A stretch of 64,000 nucleotides of DNA. Origin: DASUPK01 sp963695675. Lineage in GTDB: Bacteria > Actinomycetota > Thermoleophilia > Solirubrobacterales > 70-9. This document shows positions 8,974 through 19,486 of the stretch, piece by piece; position 1 is the first letter of the stretch, and every line of letters starts with the position of its first letter. The position numbers were made by a program, and so were the translations under genes. The notes beneath the pieces are model-generated. The model made no database searches. It was not told the DNA's origin and saw nothing but the letters and a program-made list of their open reading frames with translations. The stretch lies in NCBI GenBank assembly GCA_963695675.1, contig CAVOGY010000005.1, positions 682,001 through 746,000 on the forward strand, in the 5' to 3' direction.

Positions 8974-9770
8974 GCGTCGTCGTCGCCTTCCTGCGCCGTG
9001 ACTATCGGATCGACCTCTCCTACCGGGCGAGCTTCGTGCTTCAGGTGTTCGCGATCGTATTCCCCCTCGCCCTCTTCTTCTACCTCGGCCGGGTCGTGGA
9101 TCAGACGAGGTTCACCGCCCAACAGGACCTCAGCGGCGGTTACTTCGGCTACGTCGTCGTCGGGCTGGCGCTGCTCACGATCGTGCAGGCGAGCCTTTCT
9201 TCGTTCTCACGTAAGCTCCGTGAGGAGCAGATGAGCGGCACGTTCGAGGCGCTGATGGCGACGCCCAGGAGCCCCTCGCTGATCGTGCTGTCGAGCGCCA
9301 CGTATGAGCTGCTGCGGGCAACCGTCACGGGACTGATGATGATCGCCGCTGGCATTGTGCTCTTTGGGCTGCGCCTCGATCTGGGTCCCGGGTCAATCGC
9401 GGTGACGGTGGTGGCTCTCGTCGGGTGCCTGGGGCTTTTCGCCTCGCTGGGGGTGGCCGTGGCGGCGTTCACCGTTGTCATCAAGCAGACCGCTGCGCTT
9501 CTGGGGATGGTGGTGGGAGGGCTAGCTCTCTTGGGGGGCGTCTACTTTCCGATCGAGGTTCTGCCCGCCCCAATCGAGCAGGTGGCTGCGGCCCTGCCGT
9601 TCACCTGGGGTCTCGACGTGCTGCGGGCATCGCTGCTTGGAGGGACGGTGGATCCCGCGCAGCTAGGCGGGCTGTTAGCCTCAGCCGCACTCCTGCTGCC
9701 CGTGGCCCTGCTGGGATTCACGATGGCGGTAAGGCGAGCGCGCCGGACCGGAACCCTGGCCGAGTACTGA
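8970..9770 (+). CDS. ABC-2 type permease (RiPP exporter)
   Basis: Intact, 266 residues, TTG start overlapping the ATPase stop. Six hydrophobic segments are seen, including SFVLQVFAIVFPLALFFYLG, GYVVVGLALLTIVQASLS and LGMVVGGLALLGGVYFPIEV. The last carries the typical ABC-2 pattern GxYFPxxxLP. It would form the membrane channel with the preceding ATPase. It is the last gene of the RiPP operon; two small hairpins follow before the next glycosyltransferase. Confidence 0.85.
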   Translation: MSVVVAFLRRDYRIDLSYRASFVLQVFAIVFPLALFFYLGRVVDQTRFTAQQDLSGGYFGYVVVGLALLTIVQASLSSFSRKLREEQMSGTFEALMATPRSPSLIVLSSATYELLRATVTGLMMIAAGIVLFGLRLDLGPGSIAVTVVALVGCLGLFASLGVAVAAFTVVIKQTAALLGMVVGGLALLGGVYFPIEVLPAPIEQVAAALPFTWGLDVLRASLLGGTVDPAQLGGLLASAALLLPVALLGFTMAVRRARRTGTLAEY

Positions 9771-9784
9771 TCAGGACCAATGGC

Positions 9785-9837
9785 GTGGCCAAGGCCACCC
9801 GATGCCACGAACCCCCGACCTCCTTCGTTACGAAGGA
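9785..9837 (+). terminator. possible terminator after the RiPP operon
   Basis: Two short perfect inverted repeats follow the permease stop: GTGGCC-AA-GGCCAC at 9785-9798 and TCCTTCG-TTA-CGAAGGA at 9821-9837. Neither is followed by a clear T-run, so an intrinsic terminator is only a guess. The position between two transcription units fits. Confidence 0.3.
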
Positions 9838-9950
9838 AGTCCGGCTAGGCGCGGAGTTCGAAATGCCTGCAAATCGCTGCGCAAGCCCCGCCTGACGTCC
9901 AGCTCCACGGCCGCAGACGCGAACTCCGAGAAGGTCCTCCTAGCGAGCCG

Positions 9951-11109
9951 ATGAAGGTCTTGCATACTCTCGCGGAGCTCAGCCACAGCGGGGCGGAGCG
10001 GATGCTTGCGTGCTCGTTCGACCACTGGCGAGCTGCCGGCATCGAGCCCATCGTTGTCGGAATGGCGGAGGAGACGCATCCGTTCGCGCCGACCCTGACC
10101 GAGGTGGGCTACGAGGTCCGCCTCCTCCCCGACGTGCGATCGGTCGGTGGGTTGGCCGCTCTGTGGCGGACGCTTCGGATCGTCAGGCCGCAAATAGTCC
10201 ACATCCACAGCGAGAGTTGTTACGACGCCGTGGCCCTTCTGGCGGCAGCTCTGCCCCGGCGTCGAGGGAATCGTCCGTACGGTCCACAGCAACTTCCGCT
10301 TCACGGGCCAGCTTCGCGTCCGCCGCACCATCCGAGTGGCGTTTGCGCGTCGGCTCGGCGTTGTCTGGGTGGCGTGCTCATCCGAAGTAGCAGCGACGGA
10401 ACGCTCCTACTTCCCACACCGCCCCACTCGAGTTGTCGAGAACTGGGTCGACGTCGACAGGATCAGGGTTGAGGCGACCAGCGATGCCGCTGCTGGTGTG
10501 CGCCGGGAACTCGGTATCGCGCCGGACGCGCCGGTGCTGGCATTGATTGGGAACTGTGGCGTCGCAAAGAACCATGCGCTGATCCCGGAGGCGCTCCAGG
10601 CAGTGGAGACCCATGTGGAACTTCTTCACGCCGGCCAACGGCGCCAGGAACCTGAAGCTGAGGCAAGGGCATGGCGCAATCTGCCCGCCCGACATACTGT
10701 TCATCATCTCGGAAGGCGGGATGACATCCCGGCCCTGCTCGCTGCGAGCGACCTCCTGCTGCTGCCATCGCTGTACGAGGGGTTTTCCCTCGTCGCAGGC
10801 GAGGCGCTCTGTGCGGGCGTTCCCGTGCTGGCGGCGGATTCCGTCGGTCTGCAGTGGCTGACCGCAATGCGCTCGGCGACGCTCCTTCCGTTGCAACCGC
10901 GCGCGTGGTCCGCCGCCATCACCAGGACGCTCGCCGAGGGTCCGAGCCGCGACGCGACCGAGGCCTCCGCCGCCGAGGCACGGGCTCGCCTTACGCCCGA
11001 ACGAGGCGTAGCCGAGTACGTCGAGGCCTACGAGGCTGCGCTCGGGCACGATCGCTCTTTCGGCGCTCGCGGAAGCGAACGCACTCGGACCACTAACGTC
11101 AGCGCCTAA
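9951..11109 (+). CDS. glycosyltransferase, GT4 family (frameshifted)
   Basis: ATG 9951. The N-terminal donor-independent half begins MKVLHTLAELSHSGAERMLA and contains RTLRIVRPQIVHIHSESCYD. A frame change near 10260 leads to VRTVHSNFRFTGQLRVRR. The C-terminal GT4 half has LALIGNCGVAKNHALIPEAL and the donor-site motif LLPSLYEGFSLVAGEALCAGVP. GT-B retaining glycosyltransferases of this sort add a sugar from a nucleotide donor to a lipid-linked chain at the inner membrane face. The stop TAA (11107-11109) overlaps the stop of the convergent gene. Confidence 0.75.
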
Positions 11110-12285
11110 CTTCCTACGTCGTCACAGAGCTGCAGCAACTGAGGCGCGACTACTGATGGGGAGAAGGTTTCTTGCACGCGCCGCACCGCGGCCGCACCCA
11201 ACCGGTCGCGTAGCGTTGGCTCGCCGATCAGGCGACAGGCCGCCGCCGCGATCGCCGCGGGATACCGGGGATCCACCAGGCAAGCCTGCTCGACCCTGGT
11301 CCAGGAGCCAGGGAACTGCTCCTGCATTGGCGCCCGCCGATCACCGGAAGACCGTGGGACATCGCTTCGCCGACGCGTCATTCCGAAGGATTCCTCGAGC
11401 GCGGGGTGGACGAAGATGGTTGCCGTTTGAGTACTCGGCATCCACTTGGTCGCCATCCACGCGGCCCCAGAAACTCGATCGCGTGGCGAACCCCAAGGCG
11501 GTCGGCGAGTTGCGCTTCCGCCGAGCTCGCCGTGAGACCGGGTCCGACCAAGCGCAGACGGGTCTCGGGATATGAGGCAAGCACCCCGGTCATGGCGCGG
11601 ACGAGCGAATGCGCATTCTTCCGGCGGCCGTTATCGGTGACGTCCAAGATCACCGGAACTCGATTGTCGCGGGAGCCGTTCGATGCAGTGGCGGCGGGCA
11701 TCACGACATTCGGCACCACCGGTATCTCGCGCCGGTAGAGCATTTGACGCCGCCACGCGCGGGCCGTATACGGCGAGTTCGCGACGAGATGGTCGGCCCG
11801 AACACGCGTCGAAGACCGCCAGCGCCGTTCGGATGACGCGGTACGGGTCCGGGAGGTACCGCAGGATGGTGAGCGGGGAATCGCGCGCAATGACCAAGGT
11901 GGGACGGCCATCCTGCCAGGGCGCCGAGTGCGAACTCGTAGGTCCATTGCGCGACCGACCACAGGAGCCTGAGGTTCGGGTCAGAAGTCGCTCGATGTGG
12001 CGTCGCTCGGCACGAAAGAGGTCGCGCGCGCGGTGTCGAGCACGGTAAGGCGCCGCCAGAATCCTGCAGCTTGGAGCCCTCGAGGACGACGCTACCCGTC
12101 AGGCTCCGGCATGCCAGGGTCACCAGCTCGACCGATGTGCCGGCGTCGATGACTGCGCTGACCAGATTGTTGACCGAGCGGCCGCCCAACCCGGGCATGC
12201 CGAGGGCCCTCTTCTGGTCCGCGCCGTCGAGGTGCATGGCCAGCTCCTTCGGACTCGAGGGGCCGACGATGGCGATTGAAGTCAT
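11106..12285 (-). CDS. glycosyltransferase, GT4 family (multiply frameshifted)
   Basis: The start is ATG 12285 (MTSIAIVGPSSPKELAMHLD). The N-terminal half continues with GRSVNNLVSAVIDAGTSVEL. At least three frame changes (near 12080, 11880 and 11450) are needed to connect VRADHLVANSPYTARAWRRQ, VILDVTDNGRRKNAHSLVRA, LADRLGVRHAIEFLG and FVHPALEESFGM to a C-terminal TLRDRLGAAAVRRVQETFSP. These are the ordered landmarks of a GT-B enzyme. The stop TAG (11106-11108) shares CTAA with the gene on the other strand. Specificity is unknown. Confidence 0.65.
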
Positions 12286-12372
12286 CATCGTGTGTCAGCG
12301 TATTGCGACCACCTCTGCGCAGCGGACTGAATCCGTCGGTTACCCTGCCAGTCGGATGCCGGTGGAGGACAT

Positions 12373-14001
12373 TTGGCCCTGCGGCGGTGGGTAGAGTTGC
12401 CACCTTCGGTGGGGATTGGCGAAGATTCCACGGGGTCGCCACGCTCGCGGATCGGTGGCAAGCCGACGCAAGCGGATAGCGGGAACCGCGAGTCCAGGGG
12501 CCGCCAGGAGGACCGCCCCTCGCTCGCGAGGAGTGCGCTCGGCGGGGTGGCGTGGAACTGGGGCGGGTCTGTGGTGCTGGTGCTGGCACAGATCGCTTCG
12601 ACCGCCGTAACAGCGCGTCTGGTTGCGCCGCATGAATTCGGCCTTTATGCCACGGCGACGGCCGCGGCCGGCTTTGCCGGCTATCTCACGATGGCGGCGG
12701 TCGGACCCGGGCTGCAGCGTCGGTCACGGCTCGGCGAAAGGACGGTGGGGACGGCGCTTGCCCTCTCGCTAGCCAGCTCCCTCTTCGTAGCGGGGGCGCT
12801 CTGGGTTGGCGCCTCATGGTGGGCGGATGCCTGGGGGATACCGCCGCCGATTGGGTTGTCCGTGCCATGGCCATCACGCTGTGTCTCACCTCTATGGCGA
12901 CGGTTCCGCTCGCCCTGCTGCGACGGGATCTCAAGTTCCGCAAGGCTGTGGTTGTCGAAACCAGTTCGGCAGTCGACCGGGCTCGCGAGTGGAGTGGTGC
13001 TCGCGGTCTCGTTGCACTCAGCGCTCGCCCTCGCTTTGGGGCAAGCGCTAGGGGCATTGATGTTAGTGGCGGCTGCGACGCTTGACCGTCAGACGTCAAC
13101 TACAGCTTTCGTTTGACATGGAAGAGGCGCGGGAGTTGTTCACCTTCGCGACCCAGGTGGGCGGATTGGGCTTCTTTCTGTTCCTAACGATTACTGCGCC
13201 CAGCTTGGTTCGTCGCGCGTACCTTCGGCTCTGTCGCTCTCGGCCTGTATTCACGAGCGTATTTGATTGCGGGGCTGCCGGCTGAATACGTGGTAAGAAG
13301 CGTCTACAGGGTCCTTTATCCGATGTATGGGCGCGTCCGGGACGATCTGACACGGACCAAGGTCCTTCTGGATGAGGCGCTGACACTCGTAACCGGCTTC
13401 GTCTGGCCGCTGTTCGCATTAATCGCTGGCGCGGCGCCAGTGATCGTTCATGTTCTTCTCGGCTCCCGCTGGGCATGACGCGTCGCCGCTGCTTCTCTTT
13501 TTCGCAGTGGCGGCCGCTGCGAGCATTCCAGCCGGGCTTCTCACGAACGCCGCGGAAGCGATGGGATGGATGCGGATCATCGCCACACGCCAGGTGGTAT
13601 TTCTGGCGGGCGTTGTCGCTGCCGTCGTCGGCGTTAGCATCGCTGACCTCGGATTGAGCTTCCTCGTGGCAGGCATCGCCGCTGCACAGTGGATCGCGTA
13701 TGCGCTTACCCTCGAGATCTTCATTCGTAGGGGTCTGCTCGACTTCCGCTGGGTGCTGAGGGGGCAGTTGGTCCACATCGCGATGGCGATCGGCGCCTTC
13801 GCTGCGGCCTTTGCCTGTGCACACCTACTCGCCGGGGCGGACATTCTTATTCAGGTAGCCGCCCAAGTCGGGGTGGGGGCCGGGGTAATCGGAGCGTTGC
13901 TCTCGGTAGGACCGCGGATTCCCGCGATGCGGGTCCTGGGGCGGCGAATCGGAGCGGAGGAAGACGAAAGCATTGTCCGTGCCCTGGCTGCGCTCAGGTA
14001 A
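12373..14001 (+). CDS. polysaccharide flippase, Wzx/MATE-like (multiply frameshifted)
   Basis: The conserved part starts near 12520 with SALGGVAWNWGGSVVLVLAQ and TAVTARLVAPHEFGLYATAT. This matches the N-terminus of PST-type exporters (polysaccharide biosynthesis protein, MOP superfamily). Later segments lie in other frames: AMAITLCLTSMATVPLALLR, FTFATQVGGLGFFLFLTI, YSRAYLIAGLPAEYVVRSVY, and the last helices to LVAGIAAAQWIAYALTLEIF. About 12-14 helices can be counted once four or more indels are allowed for. Its role would be to flip undecaprenyl-linked repeat units outward for the Wzy-like polymerase at 1-2.4 kb. The exact start is uncertain (the TTG at 12373 is only the frame limit). Confidence 0.72.
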
Positions 14002-14134
14002 GCGAGTCGCGCGCAATTACGCGGCTACTCGCCGCGCCGCTCATCGCTCGATCCGTAGTGGCAGGTGGCGCTACGGACGCATGCGCTAGCGTGCAAGACG
14101 ATCTTGGGTGGCAGGCTCACGCACTGGTTAGACC

Positions 14135-15049
14135 ATGACAGAGGGCCGCATGCAGCGTCAGCGGGGGTATCGTCCATTGAGAGTTATCGCGCTCTTGGCA
14201 ACTCACAACAGGTGCGAAAGGCTGCTCGATTGCCTTTCCTCGTATTTCAGCCAGAAGGTCGCGTCTGACGTCGCCCTTTCTGCCGTCGTCGTTGACGATG
14301 GAAGCGTTGACGGGACTGCGGCTGCCGTACGAGAGCGCTTCCCACGCACCCGTGTGATTATCGGAAGCGGGGACATGTTCTGGGCTCGCGCGATGGCGAC
14401 TGCAGAAGAGGCAGCCCTGACCTCCGACCCCGATTATCTACTTTGGCTCAACGACGACGTGGTACTCGACCAAGGAGCCGTGCGGACGACTCATAGACAC
14501 GGGGGTGGGTGCGCCCGGTAATGCGTACATCGTGGTTGGGGCGGTCCGCGACCCGTCCAGCCGGTACCGTTACGTACTCGGGCGTCCATCGTTCTCGGCT
14601 ACACCCGTTACGTTTCGCCCTGATCTCGCCCACCGATAGGCCGATCGAAGTCGACACCTTCAATGGGAATGTCGTACTCGTTTCGCGGGCAGCGTTTGAG
14701 CGGGTTGGGCGTATTGATGGTGAATTCGAGCACGCGGCAGCCGACTACGACTACGGACTGCGAGCCGCCAAGCGTCGGAGTCCCGCGGCTATTGGCCCCG
14801 GGAACAGTAGGCACTTGCGCAAGGGATCATGGCGGCACGCCGCCGTGGGCGGACCCCACCCTCTCCGTGCGGGATCGGCTGCGGGCTCTGGTCAGCAGGA
14901 AAGGGCACCCGCCCCGGGCGAGGGCCCGCTACCTCAGGCGCCACGGCGGACCAGCCTGGCCCGTCTTCTGGCTTTCCCCATATGTTCGGGCCCTGCCGTC
15001 GCTACTTCGACCGACGGCAGACCTTCACACGATCCAACCACAGATCTAA
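14135..15049 (+). CDS. glycosyltransferase, GT2 family (frameshifted)
   Basis: ATG 14135. It has the GT-A nucleotide-binding half LRVIALLATHNRCERLLDCL with VVVDDGSVDGTA, then YLLWLNDDVVLDQGA carrying the D-D metal motif. Frame changes near 14500 and 14775 join this to IEVDTFNGNVVLVSRAAFER and the C-terminal PPWADPTLSVRDRLRALVS. The last frame runs to TAA 15047-15049. This layout is that of rhamnosyltransferase-like GT2 proteins. It precedes two GT4 genes in the same direction, probably one operon. Confidence 0.7.
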
Positions 15050-15092
15050 CGCCGCCAAGCGCCGAAGAGTTAAGCCGCCAGAGCGACGATGA

Positions 15093-16239
15093 GTGCCCTA
15101 CCGTGTTGCGTTTATTACGAATCTCTGTCCATACTACCGGCGTCCGCTCTTCGAGCTCCTGGCCCGACGTTTCGAGACCAGCTTCTTTTTCTTCTCCTCA
15201 GGGCGAGGAACGTTACCTGGGCCCGGCACTGAAACATGAGCCGGGTAGCCTACCTGTGCGGGATGTTCGACGTGTCTCGATCGCCGGATCATCCGCTGCT
15301 GGTCGGACTTCACACTGAGCTACGGCCGGAGAACTATGACGTCGTGGTGAAGTGCATCAATGGACGGCTGATGCTGCCCTTTACGTATCATCTCGCCCGG
15401 CGCAGGGCCCTTCCGTTCGTCCTCTGGAGCGGGCTGTGGCACCATCCTCAAACAGTGGCGCACCGGGCGTCGCGGCCATGGGTCGAACACATTTACCGTG
15501 GGGCTGACGCCATTGTCACCTACGGGGATCACGTCAGAGGGTTTCATTGGTGCGGTCCCAGGGGTCACACCTGGAAAAGGTCTACGTGGCCGGACAGGCA
15601 ATCGATTCAACGCCATTTAGCAGCCGTCGCACCGAATTTCCCGGAACCGGCGCGAATTCTGTACGTCGGCCAGCTGGAAGAGAGCAAGGGAATTCCGGAA
15701 CTGCTCACGGCATTTTCGGCGATGAAGAGAAATGGTGACGGCATAGTGCTTCGGCTCATCGGGACGGGCTCGCTTGCGGGAAAGGTTCGAGCAGCTGCGA
15801 GCGTCGAATCGGGAATCGAGGTTCTCGGTTACACGCCACACGAAGCTATTCCCGGCGAGCTTGCACACGCCCGCTGTCTCGTGCTTCCGTCCGTCACAAC
15901 AAAATGGGGACGCGAGCCGTGGGGCCTGGTGATCAATGAAGCGATGGCCGCCGGAGTGCCCGGTGATCACGACAGATGCGGTTGGTGCTGCGGCGGGCGG
16001 ACTCGTTCAAGACGGCAGAAACGGTTTCGTGGTTCCAGAGAAGACGCCCGACGCGCTCGCGGCCGCGATGTCTCGGCTCGTCTCCGACGCATCACTCGCG
16101 GGGACGCTCGGCGCACGTGCACGTGTGGATGTTGCAGAGTTCGACTACTCCCGCATGGTCCATGCATTCGCCGACGCCATTGACCATGCCGTCGCGGCGC
16201 AGGAATCGAAGCGCCGAGGCTTCACTCCAGGACGACTAG
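15093..16239 (+). CDS. glycosyltransferase, GT4 family (frameshifted)
   Basis: GTG 15093 gives VPYRVAFITNLCPYYRRPLF, a classic GT4 N-terminus. After a change near 15200 the frame continues with YDVVVKCINGRLMLPFTYHL and SRPWVEHIYRGADAIVTYGD. The donor half has ARILYVGQLEESKGIPELLT and REPWGLVINEAMAAGVPVIT (the last three residues after a change near 15960). TAG 16237-16239 ends it in one frame. In another frame no stop separates it from the next glycosyltransferase, so the boundary depends on one indel; the next start is clear. Confidence 0.7.
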
Positions 16240-16241
16240 CG

Positions 16242-17397
16242 GTGCGGATCCTGATCGCACATAATCGCTACCGATTGGCGGGTGGCGAGGAGCGGCATGT
16301 GGATCTGCTCGAAAGCGGCCTCGCCGAGGCCGGCGTTCAGCGTTCGGCGATTCGAACATACGAGCGGGATCTCGACCATGCGGTCATCAAACGGATGGCT
16401 TCGGGCCTTGCCCTTACCTATCGGCCCGGAGGCGGCGGCATTAGGCGCATCCTTCGCGAGTGGCAGCCGTCGGTCGTTCACTTCCACAACATCTGGCCGC
16501 TGCTTACCCCATCTGCGCTGAGGGCGGCAAAAGCGAGCGGCGCAGCTGTGGTCATGACTATCCACAACTATCGATTCGCCTGCCCGGGCGGCATGCTGCT
16601 CCGCGGCTCCGTCGTTCACGATGACTGTATCTACGGTTCCTCATTGCGGTGCGGCCTACGCAATCCCCGGCAAAACCGTCTCGAGAGCATTGCGTACGGA
16701 TTCGCGCTCGAGCTACAGCGTCGCTTGGGCATGCTGCGGCGTTGGGTCGATGCCTTTATCGCCCCAAGCGAGTTCATGGCGCGAATGCTTGTACGCGCGG
16801 GCCTGCCGCATGATCATGTGCGAGTCATCCGCCATGGGTGCCGCTAGGTGATCAACCCACCCCGTCAAGGGGCCGCTACGTGCTATTCGCTGGACGCCTA
16901 TCCCCAGAGAAAGGCGTGCGGACCTTGCTTGCCGCTGCTCGGCTCATGACCGGAAATTCCAACCGTCTTCGCTGGCGACGGGCCTCTTGTCTCGCAGGTC
17001 AAGCTGGCCGGCGACGGCGTCCAGTACGCAGGAATGCTCAGTCCCAGCGGTGTCACGAAGGCACTTGGTGATGCGGCATTCACCGTCGCTCCAAGCGAGT
17101 GGAACGAAAACTGTCCGCTGTCGGTCCTGGAGTCCTTTGCTGCCGGACGAGCTGTCATCGCCACGCGCATCGGTGGACTACCCGAGCTCGTGGAGCATGG
17201 GAAGACGGGATTGCTCGTCGAACCACACAGCCCTGATGGCCTGGCGTCAGCGGTCGGCGCACTATGGAACGATCCGAAACGTGCGGCTGAAATGGGCCGA
17301 CGGGCGCGGGGGGAGGCAGAAAACCGATTTGGGATGGAGCGACAGATCAGCGGATCTGATCGAGCTCTACTCCGGGCTAGTCGCAGCGAAAACGTAG
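16242..17397 (+). CDS. glycosyltransferase, GT4 family (frameshifted)
   Basis: GTG 16242 gives VRILIAHNRYRLAGGEERHV, a textbook GT4 start. REWQPSVVHFHNIWPLLTPS and MTIHNYRFACPGG(M) follow, the latter pointing to a family working with a large acceptor. A frame break near 16850 is followed by YVLFAGRLSPEKGVRTLLAA. Another near 16970 leads to FTVAPSEWNENCPLSVLESF and AVIATRIGGLPELVEHGKTG. A last one near 17370 gives the C-terminus to TAG 17395-17397. It is convergent with the TagA-like gene. Confidence 0.7.
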
Positions 17398-17496
17398 GGG
17401 GTGATAGCCGTGGGCGTGTACCGGGGACGTCCGATGCTCTGGGGTCGATGCCGGATTTCAACGAAGTCTCACGATCTGCACCTGCGATCGAGTTTG

Positions 17497-18300
17497 CTAG
17501 CCGTACCTCAGCTCGCCGGCTGGTGGGGTACCCGCGCTGTCAGGCGCCCAAGCATTGGTGGCCTGCAGCGAAAGGAGCAACAGGTAGGTTGGGTTCAGCA
17601 GTAGATAACGCTTCCAGAGCCGGCGCGGGTCTTGGGCTAGACGATACGCCCACTGCAATCCAAGCCTCTGAATTTCTTGGGTCGGCTCCTTGAGAACGCC
17701 GGCGTGATAATCGAAAGCTGCGCCTACGGCGACTACGGGCATGCCAAGGCTTTCCCGGTACTCGAAGACGAACACCTCCTGCCGCGGACAGCCGAGGCCA
17801 ACAAAAGTTATCTTCGCCCCTGAGGAAAGGATACGGCCAACGATCTCCTCTTTTTCGCCCTGGCTAATCCGACCAAATTTTGAACTCGCGGTGCCGGCTA
17901 TCTGAAGCGTCGGAAACTTTGCTTTGAGATTTTCGACAAGTGGTCTCAGCACATCCGCCTTGCTTCCGTACAGATATATTGGTAGGCCCTCACGCGAAGC
18001 CTGGCCGCAGACCTTAAGCATCAGGGTCGGTCCGTATACACGCTCTGGCAGGCCGACATGGTGTATGACATTTAGTCCCCAACATACGGGCTGTCCATCC
18101 GGCGTCACCAGGTCGAGGGCGTTAATGCGATAGCGCTGGATCTGATTTCCTACGCCTGTCATAACCCCGTGGACCGCGAGCGCCGTCACTCCGTAGGGCG
18201 TACAGGCTCTCGCAGCATTCGCGATTCGCTCCGTTGCGCCTTCGTAGTCCACGGCGTCCACGAGGACTCCCAAGAGGTTCTTCTTTCCTAGATCGATCAA
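17497..18300 (-). CDS. WecG/TagA/CpsF-family glycosyltransferase
   Basis: Intact. The TTG at 18300 (IDLGKKNLLGVLVDAVDYEG) is the likeliest start, since upstream codons do not look family-like. Conserved blocks are VTPDGQPVCWGLNVIHHVGL, ERVYGPTLMLKVC, IYLYGSKADVLRPLVENLKA, ITFVGLGCPRQEVFVFEYRE and VAVGAAFDYHAG. These are the PF03808 landmarks, including the active-site PDG and the G-x-A-F-D-Y-x-A-G loop. Family members transfer an N-acetylhexosamine, for example ManNAcA or ManNAc, to a lipid-linked sugar. It is probably an early step after the WbaP-type priming enzyme. Confidence 0.85.
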   Translation of the reverse strand: MIDLGKKNLLGVLVDAVDYEGATERIANAARACTPYGVTALAVHGVMTGVGNQIQRYRINALDLVTPDGQPVCWGLNVIHHVGLPERVYGPTLMLKVCGQASREGLPIYLYGSKADVLRPLVENLKAKFPTLQIAGTASSKFGRISQGEKEEIVGRILSSGAKITFVGLGCPRQEVFVFEYRESLGMPVVAVGAAFDYHAGVLKEPTQEIQRLGLQWAYRLAQDPRRLWKRYLLLNPTYLLLLSLQATNAWAPDSAGTPPAGELRYG

Positions 18301-18412
18301 CTTAATAGCGGTTTGTGTTAGTCCAGACCTATGAAGACGGCGCCAACTCGCGGGGTGTATGCAGTGCCCAGGGCCAGAGGAAGGCGCCCTGACCTGGTAC
18401 GTCACCCGCAGG

Positions 18413-19486
18413 TCAGACCGGAAGCCGGCTCCAGCTTTCAGCGTTAAGCTCGTGGATCTCGCGCAGTATCCCTTTAATGTCGTAACGCATTGACCAGTTC
18501 GGGTAGTCCCGCTCGAACTCGGACAGGTCGCTGATCCACCACTTGTGATCGCCGATCCGTGCCCGCCGTTCGAGTGTCCAGCGGAGTTCTCGTTCGGCGA
18601 TCTCCTGGCAAAGCTCGATCGCCTCCAGTACTGAGCAGTTCGAGCGTCGCCCACCGCCGAGGTTGTACACGGCAGCGGACCGTGGCGCGGCATGGAACGC
18701 TTCGATCGCGGCTATCACGTCCGCTGCATGGATGTTGTCTCGGACCTGCTTCCCGCCATAGCCAAAGACCGTGTACTCGCGGTCGACGACGGCGCACTTC
18801 ATCAGGTAAGCAAGGAACCCGTGCAACTGCGCGCCAGCGTGAAACGGGCCGGTCAGGCATCCGCCTCGGAAGCAGACCGTGGGCATGCCAAAGTAGCGAC
18901 CGTATTCCTGAACGAGAAGATCCGATGCGGCCTTCGACACCCCAAACAGCGAGTGGGTCGATCGGTCTATTGACATGGTGCTATCAATGCCACCAAACCA
19001 GCGGTGGTTTTCGGGGAGTTCGAGCCTCGTCTCAAGTTCGATCAGAGGCAGGTGGTTGGGCGTGGCGCCATACACCTTGTTGGTGGACAGGTGCGCAAAG
19101 GTCGCGTCTGGAGCGTGCGTCCGTGCAGCTTCGAGCAGATTCAGCGTACCGTCTGCGTTGATTGTAAAGTCGGTCCGGGGATCACGTGCTGCCCAGTCGT
19201 GTGACGGCTGTGCCGCCGCATGTACGATCAGCTCCAGGGAGCGTCGACACTCGCGCACTACGCGATCCACCCCTTCGACATCGCGAATGTCCAGGTTCAC
19301 CCATCGGAAGGACTGAACCGTGTCACGAAGCTCCTCACTTACGGGCTGGGTGGAAGCCTCCGCCCCAAAGAACGACGCTCGAGCGTCGTTGTCGATTCCA
19401 ATCACCTCAAAGCCTGACGCCGTTAGGCGTCGCACCGCCTCGGAGCCGATTAGGCCACCCGATCCAGTAACGATCGCTGTGCGCAT
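18413..19486 (-). CDS. NAD-dependent epimerase/dehydratase, CDP-paratose 2-epimerase-like
   Basis: Intact, 357 residues from ATG 19486 with GGGA upstream. An extended SDR: the dinucleotide motif TGSGGLIGSEAVRRL, an NAD-binding VNLDIRDVEG, and a catalytic triad Ser/Tyr/Lys in AHLSTNKVYG and HSLFGVSKAASD. The Tyr position is occupied by Phe in SLFGVSK. CRGGCLTGPFHAGAQLHGFL is shared with CDP-tyvelose/paratose 2-epimerases (RfbE/Tyv type). The reaction would be C2 epimerisation or a related step on a nucleotide sugar. The substrate is not provable from sequence, and no CDP-sugar pathway genes are seen nearby. Confidence 0.7.
   Translation of the reverse strand: MRTAIVTGSGGLIGSEAVRRLTASGFEVIGIDNDARASFFGAEASTQPVSEELRDTVQSFRWVNLDIRDVEGVDRVVRECRRSLELIVHAAAQPSHDWAARDPRTDFTINADGTLNLLEAARTHAPDATFAHLSTNKVYGATPNHLPLIELETRLELPENHRWFGGIDSTMSIDRSTHSLFGVSKAASDLLVQEYGRYFGMPTVCFRGGCLTGPFHAGAQLHGFLAYLMKCAVVDREYTVFGYGGKQVRDNIHAADVIAAIEAFHAAPRSAAVYNLGGGRRSNCSVLEAIELCQEIAERELRWTLERRARIGDHKWWISDLSEFERDYPNWSMRYDIKGILREIHELNAESWSRLPV

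Noticed and set aside
15093..17397. A natural fusion of two GT4 proteins read in one frame
   Set aside because: The second protein has a textbook GT4 start at GTG 16242 and the first has a complete donor half ending with a TAG just before; absence of a stop in one frame is explained by an indel.
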